This document shows, piece by piece, positions 12,789 to 25,600 of a stretch of DNA of 64,000 nt; the first letter of the stretch is position 1, and each line of letters opens with the position of its first letter. Source of the stretch: Muricea muricata (lineage: Eukaryota; Cnidaria; Anthozoa; Malacalcyonacea; Plexauridae). The notes below the pieces were generated by a model. That model was not told the origin of the DNA. It worked only from the letters and a program-made list of their open reading frames with translations, and made no database searches. Where the stretch lies: positions 46,845,559 through 46,909,558 of the forward strand of contig OY979718.1 in NCBI GenBank assembly GCA_963855995.1, read 5' to 3'. The position numbers were made by a program, and so were the translations under genes.

Positions 12789-13043
12789 GGTCATGGCTAA
12801 AGGGGATGAACGAGAGCTAGGTAGGTTTTCAAGATGGCGACTGTTTTTCAAGATTCTTAAAACGAGAAAGAATCAACAACCAGACATTTATAGCATTCCT
12901 AAATTGTGGTTAGGTTTAGGGTTAGGGCAAGCTTTAGGAATGCTATCAAGTTCTGGTTGTTGATTTGTTCTCGTTTTAAGAATCTTGAAAAACAGCCGCC
13001 ATCTTGAAAACCTACCTCTCGTGCATCCCCTTTAGCCATGACC
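12789..13043. mobile_element. 255-bp perfect foldback MITE with TTAGGG-like centre
   Basis: Arms of about 110 bp run from GGTCATGGCTAAAGGGG to its reverse complement. The flanks are an exact 10-bp direct repeat ATAACAGGAC (12779-12788 and 13044-13053), in the range of Mutator-like duplications. The loop carries GGTTTAGGGTTAGGG, which resembles the telomere repeat. No coding capacity. Confidence 0.85.
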
Positions 13044-13285
13044 ATAACAGGACACACATTGACAACAGCTTATTGTAGCTGAAGTGTTTAATAAACTTTG
13101 TGAAACTTATTAATAATTCAGAAGAAAACACAAAAGAAATCATGAGCGTGAAGGAGTCTGTATACTCTGATACAGAATTATGTTGATTTTCATAAACTTT
13201 AACTTTGATTTTCTCGTCTTATATAAGATTACTCCGCAAATTGACTCAATAAAATTGGAGAGTTTCACAAGCTATTTATAAAATT

Positions 13286-13363
13286 CGCGACCGTGTTGTA
13301 TCAGATATACAACTCTCGCCTTCGGCTGAAGTTTGTATATGCTGATACAACACGGCCGCTCAT
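13286..13363. repeat. Short imperfect palindrome
   Basis: Arms GACCGTGTTGTATCAG.. and ..CTGATACAACACGGCC enclose a loop with CTCGCCTTCGGCTGAAG. It lies about 150 bp upstream of the receptor start codon. A partial relative occurs near 13155-13185. It could form a hairpin in DNA or RNA, with no known role. Confidence 0.7.
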
Positions 13364-13512
13364 GTTGTAAATAGTACAAAGCGTAATAATAAAGCTTATT
13401 CTCTTTTTTCACATACATGTCTTGATGATTTTTTGTAGCGTTTGAGAGATCGGAGAAAGAGTCCTGAAATCTCTGGTATTATTTTTTCTTAAATTTCAAA
13501 CGGGAACTATAT

Positions 13513-13699
13513 ATGAAACGTCAACATATCTCTGCCATTGGTATATTTGTTGTGGTTATGATACTGGTCATGGGTTCTCATGCATGCACCGGCTCGCGTC
13601 GAAACCCTTCTCCACCTCGAGAACGCCGTCCAGTTACAAAAAAACCTACAACAACCCTTACAGCAATATCTACTTCACAACCTACAGGACATCAAAAAA
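13513..13699 (+). CDS. Receptor exon 1: signal peptide and Pro/Thr-rich N-terminus
   Basis: The ATG at 13513 is followed by MKRQHISAIGIFVVVMILVM and GSHACTGS, a typical signal peptide with likely cleavage after SHA. The mature start is basic and Pro-rich (RRNPSPPRERR), then Thr-rich. The donor is AAAAAA|GTAAGA at 13700, phase 1. An in-frame stop would otherwise end this frame at 13744-13746, which supports splicing here. Confidence 0.75.
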
Positions 13700-16600
13700 G
13701 TAAGAACATAAAAGCATGTTGGATAATACACTTACTATATAGCTAGCAACCTATTTTAGTTTCTATGATTACACACTATAGTGTTATATTGTGTTATATT
13801 GTGTGATTTCTATGGAACCTAAATAATACTACCAAGGGAATATTTTTTCTAGCTACTACAGCAGGAAATGATACAGACAGTACAGATAGACCTTCACGAC
13901 CTCACCCGTCTGGTACTACTCTTCCGGATTGGAAAACGCATTCAAGTTGTTTTTTAACTACACTTCAAAACACCACAAACGTGTTCATTGAGGAAATGCT
14001 AGACAAATATGGTACGTATTGTATGTACAAATACTGTTATAATGTATGTGCTAGAATATCCTATTTGCTCTGAATTTCCCCTTGTCTGCTCCAGTATACA
14101 TTGTTATAATTTGGAGCAAAAATGCCTCGTTTTACACTGGCGGCAATAGATGCGTTCCGAAAAATTTAAAATAAATTGGCCAATTCATTTCCTCAAGTTG
14201 AGCAATTTTTCTGAACAACCCTCCATGTTTTGAAAAGTTTGAACAAAACTTTTGTGACAACTTTATGTTTATTGACAGATCAAATTGTATATATTGTTTG
14301 TTATCATTCCTATTGGTTATGCAATGAACAGGAAGCTGTGAAGCATTTTGAGGAACTGTCAGAGGAATTGCTCAACTTGAGGAAACGAACTGGTCAATTT
14401 TTTCAGAACGCTTTTATTGCCACGAAAAGTGACCGCAACAAAAAAGATGCAAGTATGTACATTTTACCGAAATGAATTTCGGGCATCAGGTAAAAACGCC
14501 TGAAACACCTATAATAGGGACATAAAACTTTAACAAAACAAAGAAAAAATCTCCTCTTTTATGCTTGCCCTTCATCAAACGTCAGTCTGCTCTTTGAAAC
14601 GATTTTCGAATTCCAATGTTGGGAAAATGTACATACGGTCAATTACTACAACACCTTCAGCAAAGGCTTCCATGCACTATTTGATTTGACACGCGTAGGC
14701 GTTGTTTATAAAGCAACAATTGTCGTATTGTCGTATTGTCGAAAATAGAATTGTACGTACATTATATTTTTTTCGCTCTAGATGAAGCTGGGTTTTTTGA
14801 CAAATTGTTTAATGCCTCGGATTCAATGAAACAAAATATATTTCTTAAAATTTTGAACCTGAACCACACTACTGGTTGTTCAAATATTCAGGGATTTATG
14901 ATCCAAATAACGCGCATTTTTGAAAAGAAGTATGAGCATAACGTAAGCAAGCTGAACGAAACTCTGGTCGAAAGATTGTGTAATAGGGAGGATAACACAT
15001 GCATATCGTTACCAACATTGAATCAAAGCTCTAGTTCAGGTATGTTTTAAGATGTAAATCATAAAATAAAGAAATACATCCTAAATATTCAAACTGAACT
15101 GCAACTATAATAATATAACTATATTATAACAAAGGCTTGTTTCCATAGTTATCGTAAATATATTACATCAAGACTGTAGCGTTCATAACATAACGGTCAC
15201 GTGACGGGACACGAGGAAGGTACAAATGTGAACATTACAAAAATCTGCATGGAGTACTTGGTCGACGCGAAGAACCGTGGCTTACATTAAACAGGGGAAA
15301 ATGCTGAAATTACATTTTCCTTCCAAACAATAAGTCAATCGAGGTTATTTGTAATTCCCCAAGTGCAACAAATGTTCAGAGGTTTAACAGTTTTTTGGGT
15401 CTAGCCAGTTTTTGCCAGCGATTTATTCGTGAGGTTTTCCACTAACGCTACACCCACTCGTAGCTCACTCGTAGCTCACTCGTAAAGCCTCGCAATGGAA
15501 GTAAAGGCGAAGTTTTACTTTGAAGCAAAGTTTTACTGTACTCAAACAAGCGAAGCGAAGTTTTTACTGTACTCGAATAATTCACAGTGTTAACATAGCG
15601 TTATCAAGCGAAGATTAACTGTACTCGAAGAATTTTACTGCACTCGAATAGAACTGTACTTTCCCGAATAATTTTATTCCAACAAGGACGCTATGCCTAT
15701 GGCGATCATATAACAGCTTGAGAAAATTTGTTGAGATTACCCTCGATAAGAATTCTATGGTGGAAAAATAAGTATTTGCTAACGATCGATGGAGACGATG
15801 CGAATCGAATCAAAAGAGGTATGATTAACGTTTTGTTCACGAGTTCCAATACCGATCGCGCTAAAACCAGCGTGGACATGTATTGTACAAGTTGTATGTG
15901 CTGGCATTATCGCCTGTGCTTGAGGGCTTGAAATTAGATTTTGTTGTTTTGGAGGCGAATCTCAACCATAAAATTCAAGCAATTGAAAACCTAATATTAC
16001 ATTATAATCAAAATTCAAAATACGCAGTTTCAAACAGTTGCAACCCGAAGTTAGACGACCTGTCATCTTCGTTGGAAGTTCGATCTATTGGCAATCTTCG
16101 TGAGAATTCATGTGTTATTATCAACACAAATTTGACTCAAAACAAAGGAACCCGCAGCGTGACGACCCATCAGTCGCAGTGGAAAGTAAATAAAAACCCC
16201 CCATGATGTACATATTTAATGGTCAATACTAATGCCATTATGCAAATTTTGATACGACAAAAAATATAGACAACCATAAGCGTGGGGAATCACGAAACAT
16301 CGAGTTTGGATCCGAGTTCAAGTTCGAGTTGGACTTCGAGTTGGATTTCGAGTTAAATATTTTGTACCTTTTGGATACTTTATCAGTTTTTCATCCACTT
16401 TTGCAATTGATTATTTATAGTTTTATAAAGGTCTCGGTTTTGAGCAAGTCTCTGCCTCGTTCCCAGGCGCTTATTAGCTTTATCGGCTATATAAAGAGTG
16501 ACATAACGCACTCTTCGCACAATGCTCGCCTGTTACATATATATTCTGCAAGCGGTTTCAGTATAGCCATATGCGAACTGCGTAACACACGGCCACTTCC

Positions 16601-19600
16601 AGTGTTTACTCGCAGCATTTTACTTACAATTTGTAATTCTAGTTATATTTCATATAAGCTTCTGTCACACTTTCCTCTCCATAGAGCTAGACTAAATTAA
16701 TTTGAAAGACGTCTGGGTAAGAGGCAGAAGCAAGTCTATACTACTATATTATATATTATGTTTAAGTGCAGTCTGCATGTTGAGAATATCGCGAAAATTT
16801 GTGGCTATTCAGATGAAAAGTATAATGGTTATCGGAACATTTATTTCATACGACTTTATGCTTGGTCATACTTTCCGTTCAATTCGCGATTGGGAGTTCG
16901 GTCAACCTCGTACCTAAATAGCCCTGGGTACGAGGTTGGATTTTGGTGTGTGGAATGGTGTGTGGAGTTTGTTGGGACCGAGGTTGGAGTTTTCCTCGTG
17001 GTGGGAATTTGCCTCGTTCTCGTGGCAACGCCGTCATATTTTCTATATTTTGCGAAGGCGTTTATATATTCCAGGCGATCCGAAAACACGTAAAAGTACT
17101 GGTACCCTAGTTGTCGAATAGAAATCATTTTTCGATTTAAACTATTGAATTTCTCGTGAAATATACTTTACTTTGTTTTCAAATTTCTAGTAGGCTTACT
17201 CTGCATAATTACAACGTTTTGGCCGGTTTCATAATGAAAAAAAAATATAAAAAATACTTATATGAAATATAAGTAGAATTACAAATTGTAAGTAAAACGT
17301 TGCGAGTAAATTCTGGAATTGGCCGTGTGTAACGCCGTTCGCATATGGCTATACTGAAACCGCAAGACTAAGCGTGCTCGAAATCATCCTGACAAACATG
17401 AATCGCACAAATCAAGATGCCGATCAAGAATATGAAGCTGCTTTCCTCGCTTGCAGCAAATATATGCAACAGGCGAGCATTGTGGGAAGAGTGCGTTATG
17501 TCACTCTTTATATAGCCGATAAAGCTAATAAGCGCCTGGGAACGAGACAGAGACTTGCTCAAAACTAGACCTTTATAAAACTATAAATAATCAATTGTAA
17601 AAGTGGATGAAAAACTGATTAACTATCCAGAAGGTACAAAATATTTAGCTCGAAATCCGACTCGAAATCTAACTCGAAGTCCAACTCGAAGCCCAACTCG
17701 AACTCGAACTCGAATCCAAACTCGACGATACCTTACTCCCATAAGCGTGATGGATCATTAGTCGCAGCCGCCTGCCAGCCATTTGAAAATTCTTTCGATG
17801 ATTTTTGCTCTGTTGTAAATACAAATGCAAATGAAGATATCAGTGCTATGATATCGCGTTCAAAGTGTAAGAAAGATTTACTTCAAGTAAATGTCGAAGT
17901 TTTAAGAGATGACAATAAGTTACTTTGCGATACTATATGGAAATTCTAACTCATGAACTTGAACAGACATGGACTGACCTCAATTAAGGGGCCTTGCCAT
18001 TCTAGCACTGAGCGGAGCCCTGAAATTTTTTGCTGATGTTTTAGGTGAAGACTTTATGGTATTCTGGAGAGAACATGATGAATTATTTAACTGCTTCCCT
18101 GAAGAGTTCAAAAATTCCAAATCATTCCCATGCGGTCCCTTTTATTTTCGTTTCGTACTGCCTGATAGTCTGTTTTAAACATCTTTGAATGTTTACAAAT
18201 ACGGAAATTAAACAACAATTGTCAAGGGCCCATTTGATGTCCCAGTAGGGGCCCATGTGCCATGGCACAGTGGCACATAGGCCAGTCCGAGCCTGAACTT
18301 GAAAAACATGATTATTACTCGGCTCTTTGGGATTTGTCCAAGAGAAACTTCCCCGACATACAGTCTAATCCGCAATCGCAATCGAATTTACCATCCGTCC
18401 CTTCTGAGACAAAGAGTACGGAATGGATAAACTATCTTAAACTAATCCATCAGATGACATCAACAAGCAAATCAGTCTGCTCTAATAACGGGTATGACTA
18501 ATGGGAGAGTTACGAAATGGAGAGTTATCTCGGAGAGTTATGATTTTGGAGAGTTATGTACGAACCACGCCCTAACCACGCCCACCTTTCCATACCACCA
18601 CGCCCAATTTGTTAACACTCCCGTTGTTAGCTTGAGCTAACATGAGAGAGTTATGTTTCTACGTAACTCTCTCTTGTCAACATTTTGAAGATGTTAGAGA
18701 GTTATAATTTTTTCATAAACGCTCAACGCTCTGCCGCAAGTCGTTGGTTTTCTCCGGGTAGTCCGGTTTCCTTCCACGGGGAAAGTTGACAGGGTGGGAT
18801 AGGTAATACGGGCCCACAGTAATTGGCTCACGCTGTTTTGGTGACCCTGCCCCTGTGGCTAAGCTAAATAAAATAAAACAAAATAATACATTCATTCTAA
18901 TTACTATATTACTTTCTGTATATTACCCAACGCCAAAGCTTTCCTTCCTTCGCTTATGATTATCACTGATTTTAGCTTATGATTATATAATCGTGATTGA
19001 TGGGAAGTTTGAAGAGGTTTTTGAAGGATTTGAAAGGTTTTGTTTAGCCATAGTCAATCCAGACATGGTCTGGAAACCCGGCGAACTTCAAAGCGTTCAT
19101 AATGAGCTATCATTTTATATTGAGCTGGCTTCACCGTGCACAAATCTTTTGAAATTTTGCTTATTAATTTCAATAGTACGGGTGAATGCTTCGGCGAGGC
19201 AACGCTATTGGACGCTTTCTTCATTATACCAAAAATTCATTGTCTTCACCGTGCACAAGTCAGCATAAAGACGAACAAAAAGATAGAACAAAGACGTTGG
19301 CCGAGTCTCCAGATTATATTTAGATTGACTTTGGTTTAGCCTTTATCTATATTGTTACCAAGCAGTAAATTAATGTAGTAAAATACTCAAGTTAGTTCCC
19401 CTAGGCAAGATAAACAATACATACATCAACGGGAAAGATGATGGGCATGTTTGTTTTTGCAAGTACATAAAGGAAATTAAATTGGTATCTTGCACAAACA
19501 TGTCAGTTATCTCTTCCGTTAGCGTCACAGTATAAGTAATGATACTTGAACGGGCCAATGTTTGATAGAAAGGAAATACTGTTTTGTTTTAAATAAGGGA

Positions 19601-22600
19601 AATTCCAATGTAACTCAAACTTTGCAGTGTGCAGTGTATTCAACCAATCAGTAATTTTGTCATGCTAATAATAAACACCGAACTCAAAACTCTCTTCATT
19701 TCCTCAATCGTGAGCACAGAGAGTTATAAAAATAACTCTCTAACATCTTCATAATGTTGATGAGAGAGAGTTACATAAAAACATAACTCTCTCATGTTAA
19801 TTCAGGTAAACATCAGGAGAGTTAAGAAATTGGGTGTGGCTGTTTTAAAAAAGTGGGCGTGGTTCGGACATAACTCTCCGAAATCATAACTCTCCAAAAT
19901 AACTCTCCACTTCATAACTCTCTGTTTAACCAGTCCCTATAATAACATACATCATCACGACCCTGTCCAAGACCACAATCAACCTCAGCCCATTCCCACG
20001 CGCATCACTCATCATAAACCGTCAGTGAATTTGAAAAATAGAGTGCATAGAAAAAATACAAAAAACAAACAGGCTTCATGTAGTAATACGTTTTTTGATT
20101 ACGACCCAAGCAGCATCAAACCGATTGGTACAACTATTATTACTAACTTACGTAACGTCCTTTGATTCCTCCACAAAATTACCTACTCAAAATACCACTT
20201 ACTCAAAATTTAATTAAAATACATGTGACAAGTTATAATCACACATCAAATTACTTGGTAGTTGAATGTGTCGATAAAAAACAGAAACCATTTAATTTTG
20301 ATTAGGGAATTGGCCTCGGACAATGAGGTAGACGTCCTTGCTATTTCAGAGGCTCGACCGAATTCATCCATTTCAAATGCTGATGTTGAAATGGAAGGTT
20401 ACAAAATTCACAGACTAGACTGGAAATGCAAGAGAGGAGGTGATGTGTCTACGCAATAATCTAAAGTCAAAACTTGTCAAAGACCTATTATATGTATCTG
20501 ATTTCGGCTTCCATTAATTATGGGTGACCCAAACTGCAATCTACTTAACAATTCCAGTGTCGATGCTAAGGCACTTCTAGATACTTGTATTATACAGGGG
20601 CGGATCTAGCATTTTTGTTGAGGGGTGCATATACAAGACGCACACCTAGTAGGGGGGTCGGGGGGAATTTTGAAATATAGAAGCCCGGAAATGCCATTTC
20701 CTGCGTTCTGAGGGAACTTTAGCGTTTAAAGTTTGTACGAAAATTAGATCCAAATTTACCGCATTAGTTACACAAATGTGCTAAAAATGTCTCTTTAGCA
20801 TTACAAAATTGTGTTACTTTTGTCATAAAAGTAACAATTGAATATATTATCTCAACTTCAGTCTTGAGTCAAATTGTCCAGGAACCAACGAGGATTACCG
20901 CACAAACTAGATCGTTACTGGACATCATAATGAGTATCCCCCTTTCCAAAGTTAAAGCCAGTGGTGTTATGGACATGGGCATAAGTGACCATCAATGTGT
21001 AAAAATTAAGGGAAGACCACGCAAATTTATCGGTAAAGAAATAAAAGAATTCAGGCATTATCGACTTCTTGTATTTCTAAATTAGGCCAAATCAATAGGT
21101 TGAAACATTTATTCGACCAAAAGACTCTCGCTATGATTATAAGTGCATTGGTAATGAATAAAATCAATTACTGTTCATCTATGTATATGGTCCAATACAT
21201 CAGAAGGTAATATTATTTAGCAACTGTTTGGGGCTGCGAAAAATTTCACCTTTACCTATATGACACAACCTTCGACCTGTTAACTGATCACAACCCCTCG
21301 AGGTGATTTAATTCCAACCTCTATGGCCTCCAAGCCTCTAAAATGAATTGAGCGTTGAGGAAGACTGCGCCTCCAACCTTACACATTTCGTCTTCAGTAC
21401 TCTCCTGGTGCCACAAACCCTGCAGATATTTTAATATCGCGTCTGCCCTTGCCCAACACAGCCGAGAACGGAACATTTCAGGGGAATATGTTCACTACTT
21501 TGCCGGCAATGCCATTCCCAAAGAAATAACCCTTACTCAACTATAGTAAGTAACAGCATACGACCCCGTCCTCCAGCAAGTCTACCAGTCAGTGGTCTCG
21601 GGTAACGAGCGAAAAACTAAAGAAACCCCCAGACAGCTATTGTGATAAAAAGTCTGGTGCCCTGGGATCGGCAAAGACGTTGAACATTTGATTTTTATGG
21701 CGACGCGGACAGCCAATAAGGCCTGGGTACGAGGATGATTTGATCCTGCATTTCCTCTCAGGCTTAGTCCTCCCAGTCATGTCGACAGCCAATTACCATG
21801 ACTGAAATGCCTTTACGTCTATGGACAGTTTTGCATTAGTTTCATGCTGATCTTTGTAGTCCTTTCTCTAGTGGCGCGTCCATTCTAGTTTTAGTAGACT
21901 CGTATTCTCGCTGACCAGAAGTTTTCATTTTAAAAAGCACAACTGTAGCAGTCATCATCAAGCGTATAAAATTGTGCTTCGCTGTGCGTGCTCTTCCAGA
22001 AAAAATCGAGACAGACAATCCTTGTTTGTAGCTGAATAGTTTGATTCGAAGATCATGTCATCACGGAACAAGAGGAACAAGGGAGACAAGCCGAGCCTAA
22101 TATAATGAAGTATGAGGAATTTGTCAGCAGTTATCCAATTACTGCAGGATAATAACAATAGAATGGACAAGCCGACCGGGAACAAGATCAAGTAGTCGAG
22201 GCAACTGGAGGACCTAACGGCTACGAAAACCTTTAAATATTTTTGATATACACAGTCCTGATCTGGACCTCTAAATTGCTAAATATTTTGGATATATATA
22301 GTTCTGATGTGGACGTTTTGTATTTAGTTTTAACTTTTCGTGCATCGCCCCTTTACAAGAGTGATGTAGCATCCGTGCGCGCAACGATCACGATTGAACA
22401 TTTATAAAAACTCTATCGATATATAACTCTACTGCAACGTATTTAATACTAGCTGTGGTATATTTGCATGTCTAGTTACGATTAGGTAACCTTAGCAGGC
22501 AAGTGATTTATACTGCACATCTACAATTGATGAACTCTTAGTAAATGACATCGACTGTATTTGATAGCTGATTGATCTCCATCACAGATAAACCAATTCT

Positions 22601-25600
22601 TTGAACAACCTAGTAATTAATGTGGTTATACTGGCAAAGAGAATTCTGCATTATTTCTCTGATTAAACTTCTTAAACTGCATGACAGTTCTTCTTTTTTG
22701 ACATACGTAAATGATGGCTAAATCGCTGAGATAAGCGGGATTCACTGCTGGTTTTATTCTATGTCAAGGCTTAGTTACTACTTTTTGGGGAAAATGTGGC
22801 AAATGTTAATTCTTTCCCCGGCCCTGTAAAAATATTTGTCGGTGAACGAGCATTACAGTAAACATCAATGTTAAGTAGTTGCTAGATTAGATGAATAAGT
22901 CAATTTAGTTAATGCCATTCATTACCTAGAAAAAAATTGTTGAATTTATTTCTTTATTCATAATATTCTTCATTCTCATATTTAGCCGACACCACTGTCA
23001 ATACGCCTTTTAAAATAACAACAGAAACAAAAGAAGCATCAACTACCCAGACAGTAAATATTGCAGCAAGAACAGATGATAATGAAGTGTCCCTTAGTGT
23101 TATCGTTACACCTGTTGCAGTAGTGTTCATTTTGATTGTCATTGCAATCGTCTTTAGAATTTGGTTTAAGAGAAGGTCTACAAGTAAGTCAACATTTAAT
23201 TGGCAGTATCAATCTGATTATATAGGTAGCAAAGAATTTGCACTGAGTGAGAGTGCATTGAATTAATTTCTTAATAGTTTCCAGTCATTTTGGGCACGCT
23301 GTAGATTGTCATGCAATGGTCAGCATGACATCTATTTAGCTTCGTCACACTGATGGCAGGGTCACCACAACTACAATTACTGTGGATCCGTATTGCCTTA
23401 ACTATATTATTCAGTCCACTTTACCTGTGAATGAGACGGAACCGAGTACCCAGAGAAATCTCACAATGATTTGTACTCTGTTTACATGAAGACTGGGTTC
23501 GAGACACATTTTGAGACATTGAAGCTCCCTAACTAAGAATCACACTAGAACATCTTAGAGGCGAAAAGCGAAACCGCATGCACCAGCAAAACACCATCAC
23601 GTTTGAATTGGTGGGATTATCTTTTATTGCTTGTTTCAATCAGTTTTTGATGCTGTTTGACAACTTTCAAATTAGTATATATTGCCTTGGGTAACATTGA
23701 TATTTTCTATTTCTTTTATAAGGAAAAGACTACAAAGACGACAAACCGTAAGTTTAAAATATCCATTCCAGACATTAGTCGTTCACTATCATGATGGGCA
23801 CTGCTGCACTTCTATTACAGTGACAAAGCAAAAATGCTATACAAGTATTGAGACAAGGGATGTACCACTTCGTACACCAAGACATTAAAATTTAAAAAAT
23901 CCAGCACAATGTCAAAAAATTCCGAAAATATCTGAACGGGATTTCTGCAGTGGTTGTTTTATCTATCATGCCATTTTCATTTATCGTGGTGAAGCGCGTT
24001 CCATAGTTTTTGAATAAACTTCTACGGTGGAAAAATGCGATTTCCACTGACATTTTTTATGTGATTCGTATAACTATTTGCTCAATTTTGCTTCGACTTT
24101 TGCAAAACAGTGACATTCGAAAGCTATAAGAGCATTGTCTCCATCTGCCAGAGAATTTTGTTTCTGTGTCATGAAATATGCAGCTCCCCAGAGCACTCCA
24201 AAGTTCGATCACATTTTATAGTAGACCCTGCAATATAAGTATTACATATAATTGCTTTACGTTATAAAAAACCTGCGTCGATAATATGTAGAACACATTA
24301 CATTTTTTTAAAATTCATCATGCTATGAGTTATATTGTAACAGCGTTAATTTGAGGATGTTCATTTTTGTATTCGCGTTCTGTCCGACGAATTTCGTTTG
24401 CGGTCGAATGCATGGATTTTAATAACATTCTAGTTACGCCTTTAGCTATAGATATAACTAGTCACGGGAAATTAAGCATACTTTCCATTGGTCATGATTA
24501 CGTCAATATATCAAAGTGTTCCATAGGATAGAGTATATACGCCATTGATCTGCACTTAATACGACCAATTTAAATACAGCACACAAACGAAAAGGCAAAT
24601 CTCCATGGACTATATCAGATGACCAGTATGACTTTGGTATGACACAGTTAGGACGGAGTGGAAACTAGCTTTTTCACCATGACAAAATTACTGAATATTA
24701 AGCAAAATCACTGTATGCATGAAATGCGAACAAAAGTTTAAAATTTTGGCTTAAAGAAAAAAATATGATGTTGACAGTAAAATTGTCTTCGGCAAGAGCT
24801 GCAGATAAAGCGCTTTAAAAGCTTTTTATACGTTGAACATTTGAGGTGTGTAATCTTAATGGTAATAAATTATGAGCAAATAATCATGCAATGTTGTTCG
24901 TACAATTTGAAATTAATATAGTGAGATTAATAACAGTTTTTTATAGCACCATATTTCCCGGCTCGTTAGTATGTCAGATTCTTATAGTTCCCCTTCAATA
25001 TTCACTGGTTGTCACAGATACATATTATATGGTCATATATCAAAAGAATGTAAAAAGACCGAAAATATCTCACAAAAGGAACTTGCTTTTGGCAAGATTG
25101 CAGTAAGCTTTGCACTCACCAAAAACAGGAGTCGAGAGTAGCAACCTAACTGCTAGCAAGCTAACTAAATAGCAAGCCAACTGACAGTTGACCAGCCTTT
25201 CTTTTTGTCGTTTAGTATGATATGAAAATATCAGGCTTTTGTCATATCAATTGTTCACAAGCCCTGTTTGAAAACGTAGACGTAATTCATAACTAAGTAT
25301 TGCTGTTGGAAATCCTATAGTTTCTGGCGTTTCTTCCAGCTTATGCGCAATCACGACTAACCTATCTGCTTATCGAGAGGTGCGGGAAGAGGTTGAAAAT
25401 TAAATATGTGCGTCAAAAACGACCCATTTTTTTGCCCATTCTCGATGATCCAGACAAAAGACTTAAACGTAGATTTACATGATATCACAGATCATTTTTT
25501 GGCCCTGTAAGATGTTTTGCATATGTCATTTGATTGTTCATGACCTGGCTGCTGGATTTAGATAACTGGAGTATTAGTTGATTTAACTGCTTAGCTATAA

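Larger units (their letters stand above)
15895..20165 (+). pseudogene. LINE ORF1 remnant split by two Mutator-like insertions
   Basis: Coding-like segments lie at 15895-16206 (LDFVVLEANLNHKIQAIEN..), 17750-18180 (several frames, including DFMVFWREHDELFNCF), 18262-18489 (LEKHDYYSALWDLSKRNFPD) and 19947-20165 (HHHDPVQDHNQPQP..NTFFDYDPSSIKPIG). Removing the element at 18490-19937 together with one target duplication rejoins the third and fourth segments in frame (..SVCSNN then IHHHDP..). A LINE endonuclease follows, so ORF1 of a non-LTR retrotransposon is inferred. No zinc knuckle or esterase domain was recognised. Confidence 0.5.
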
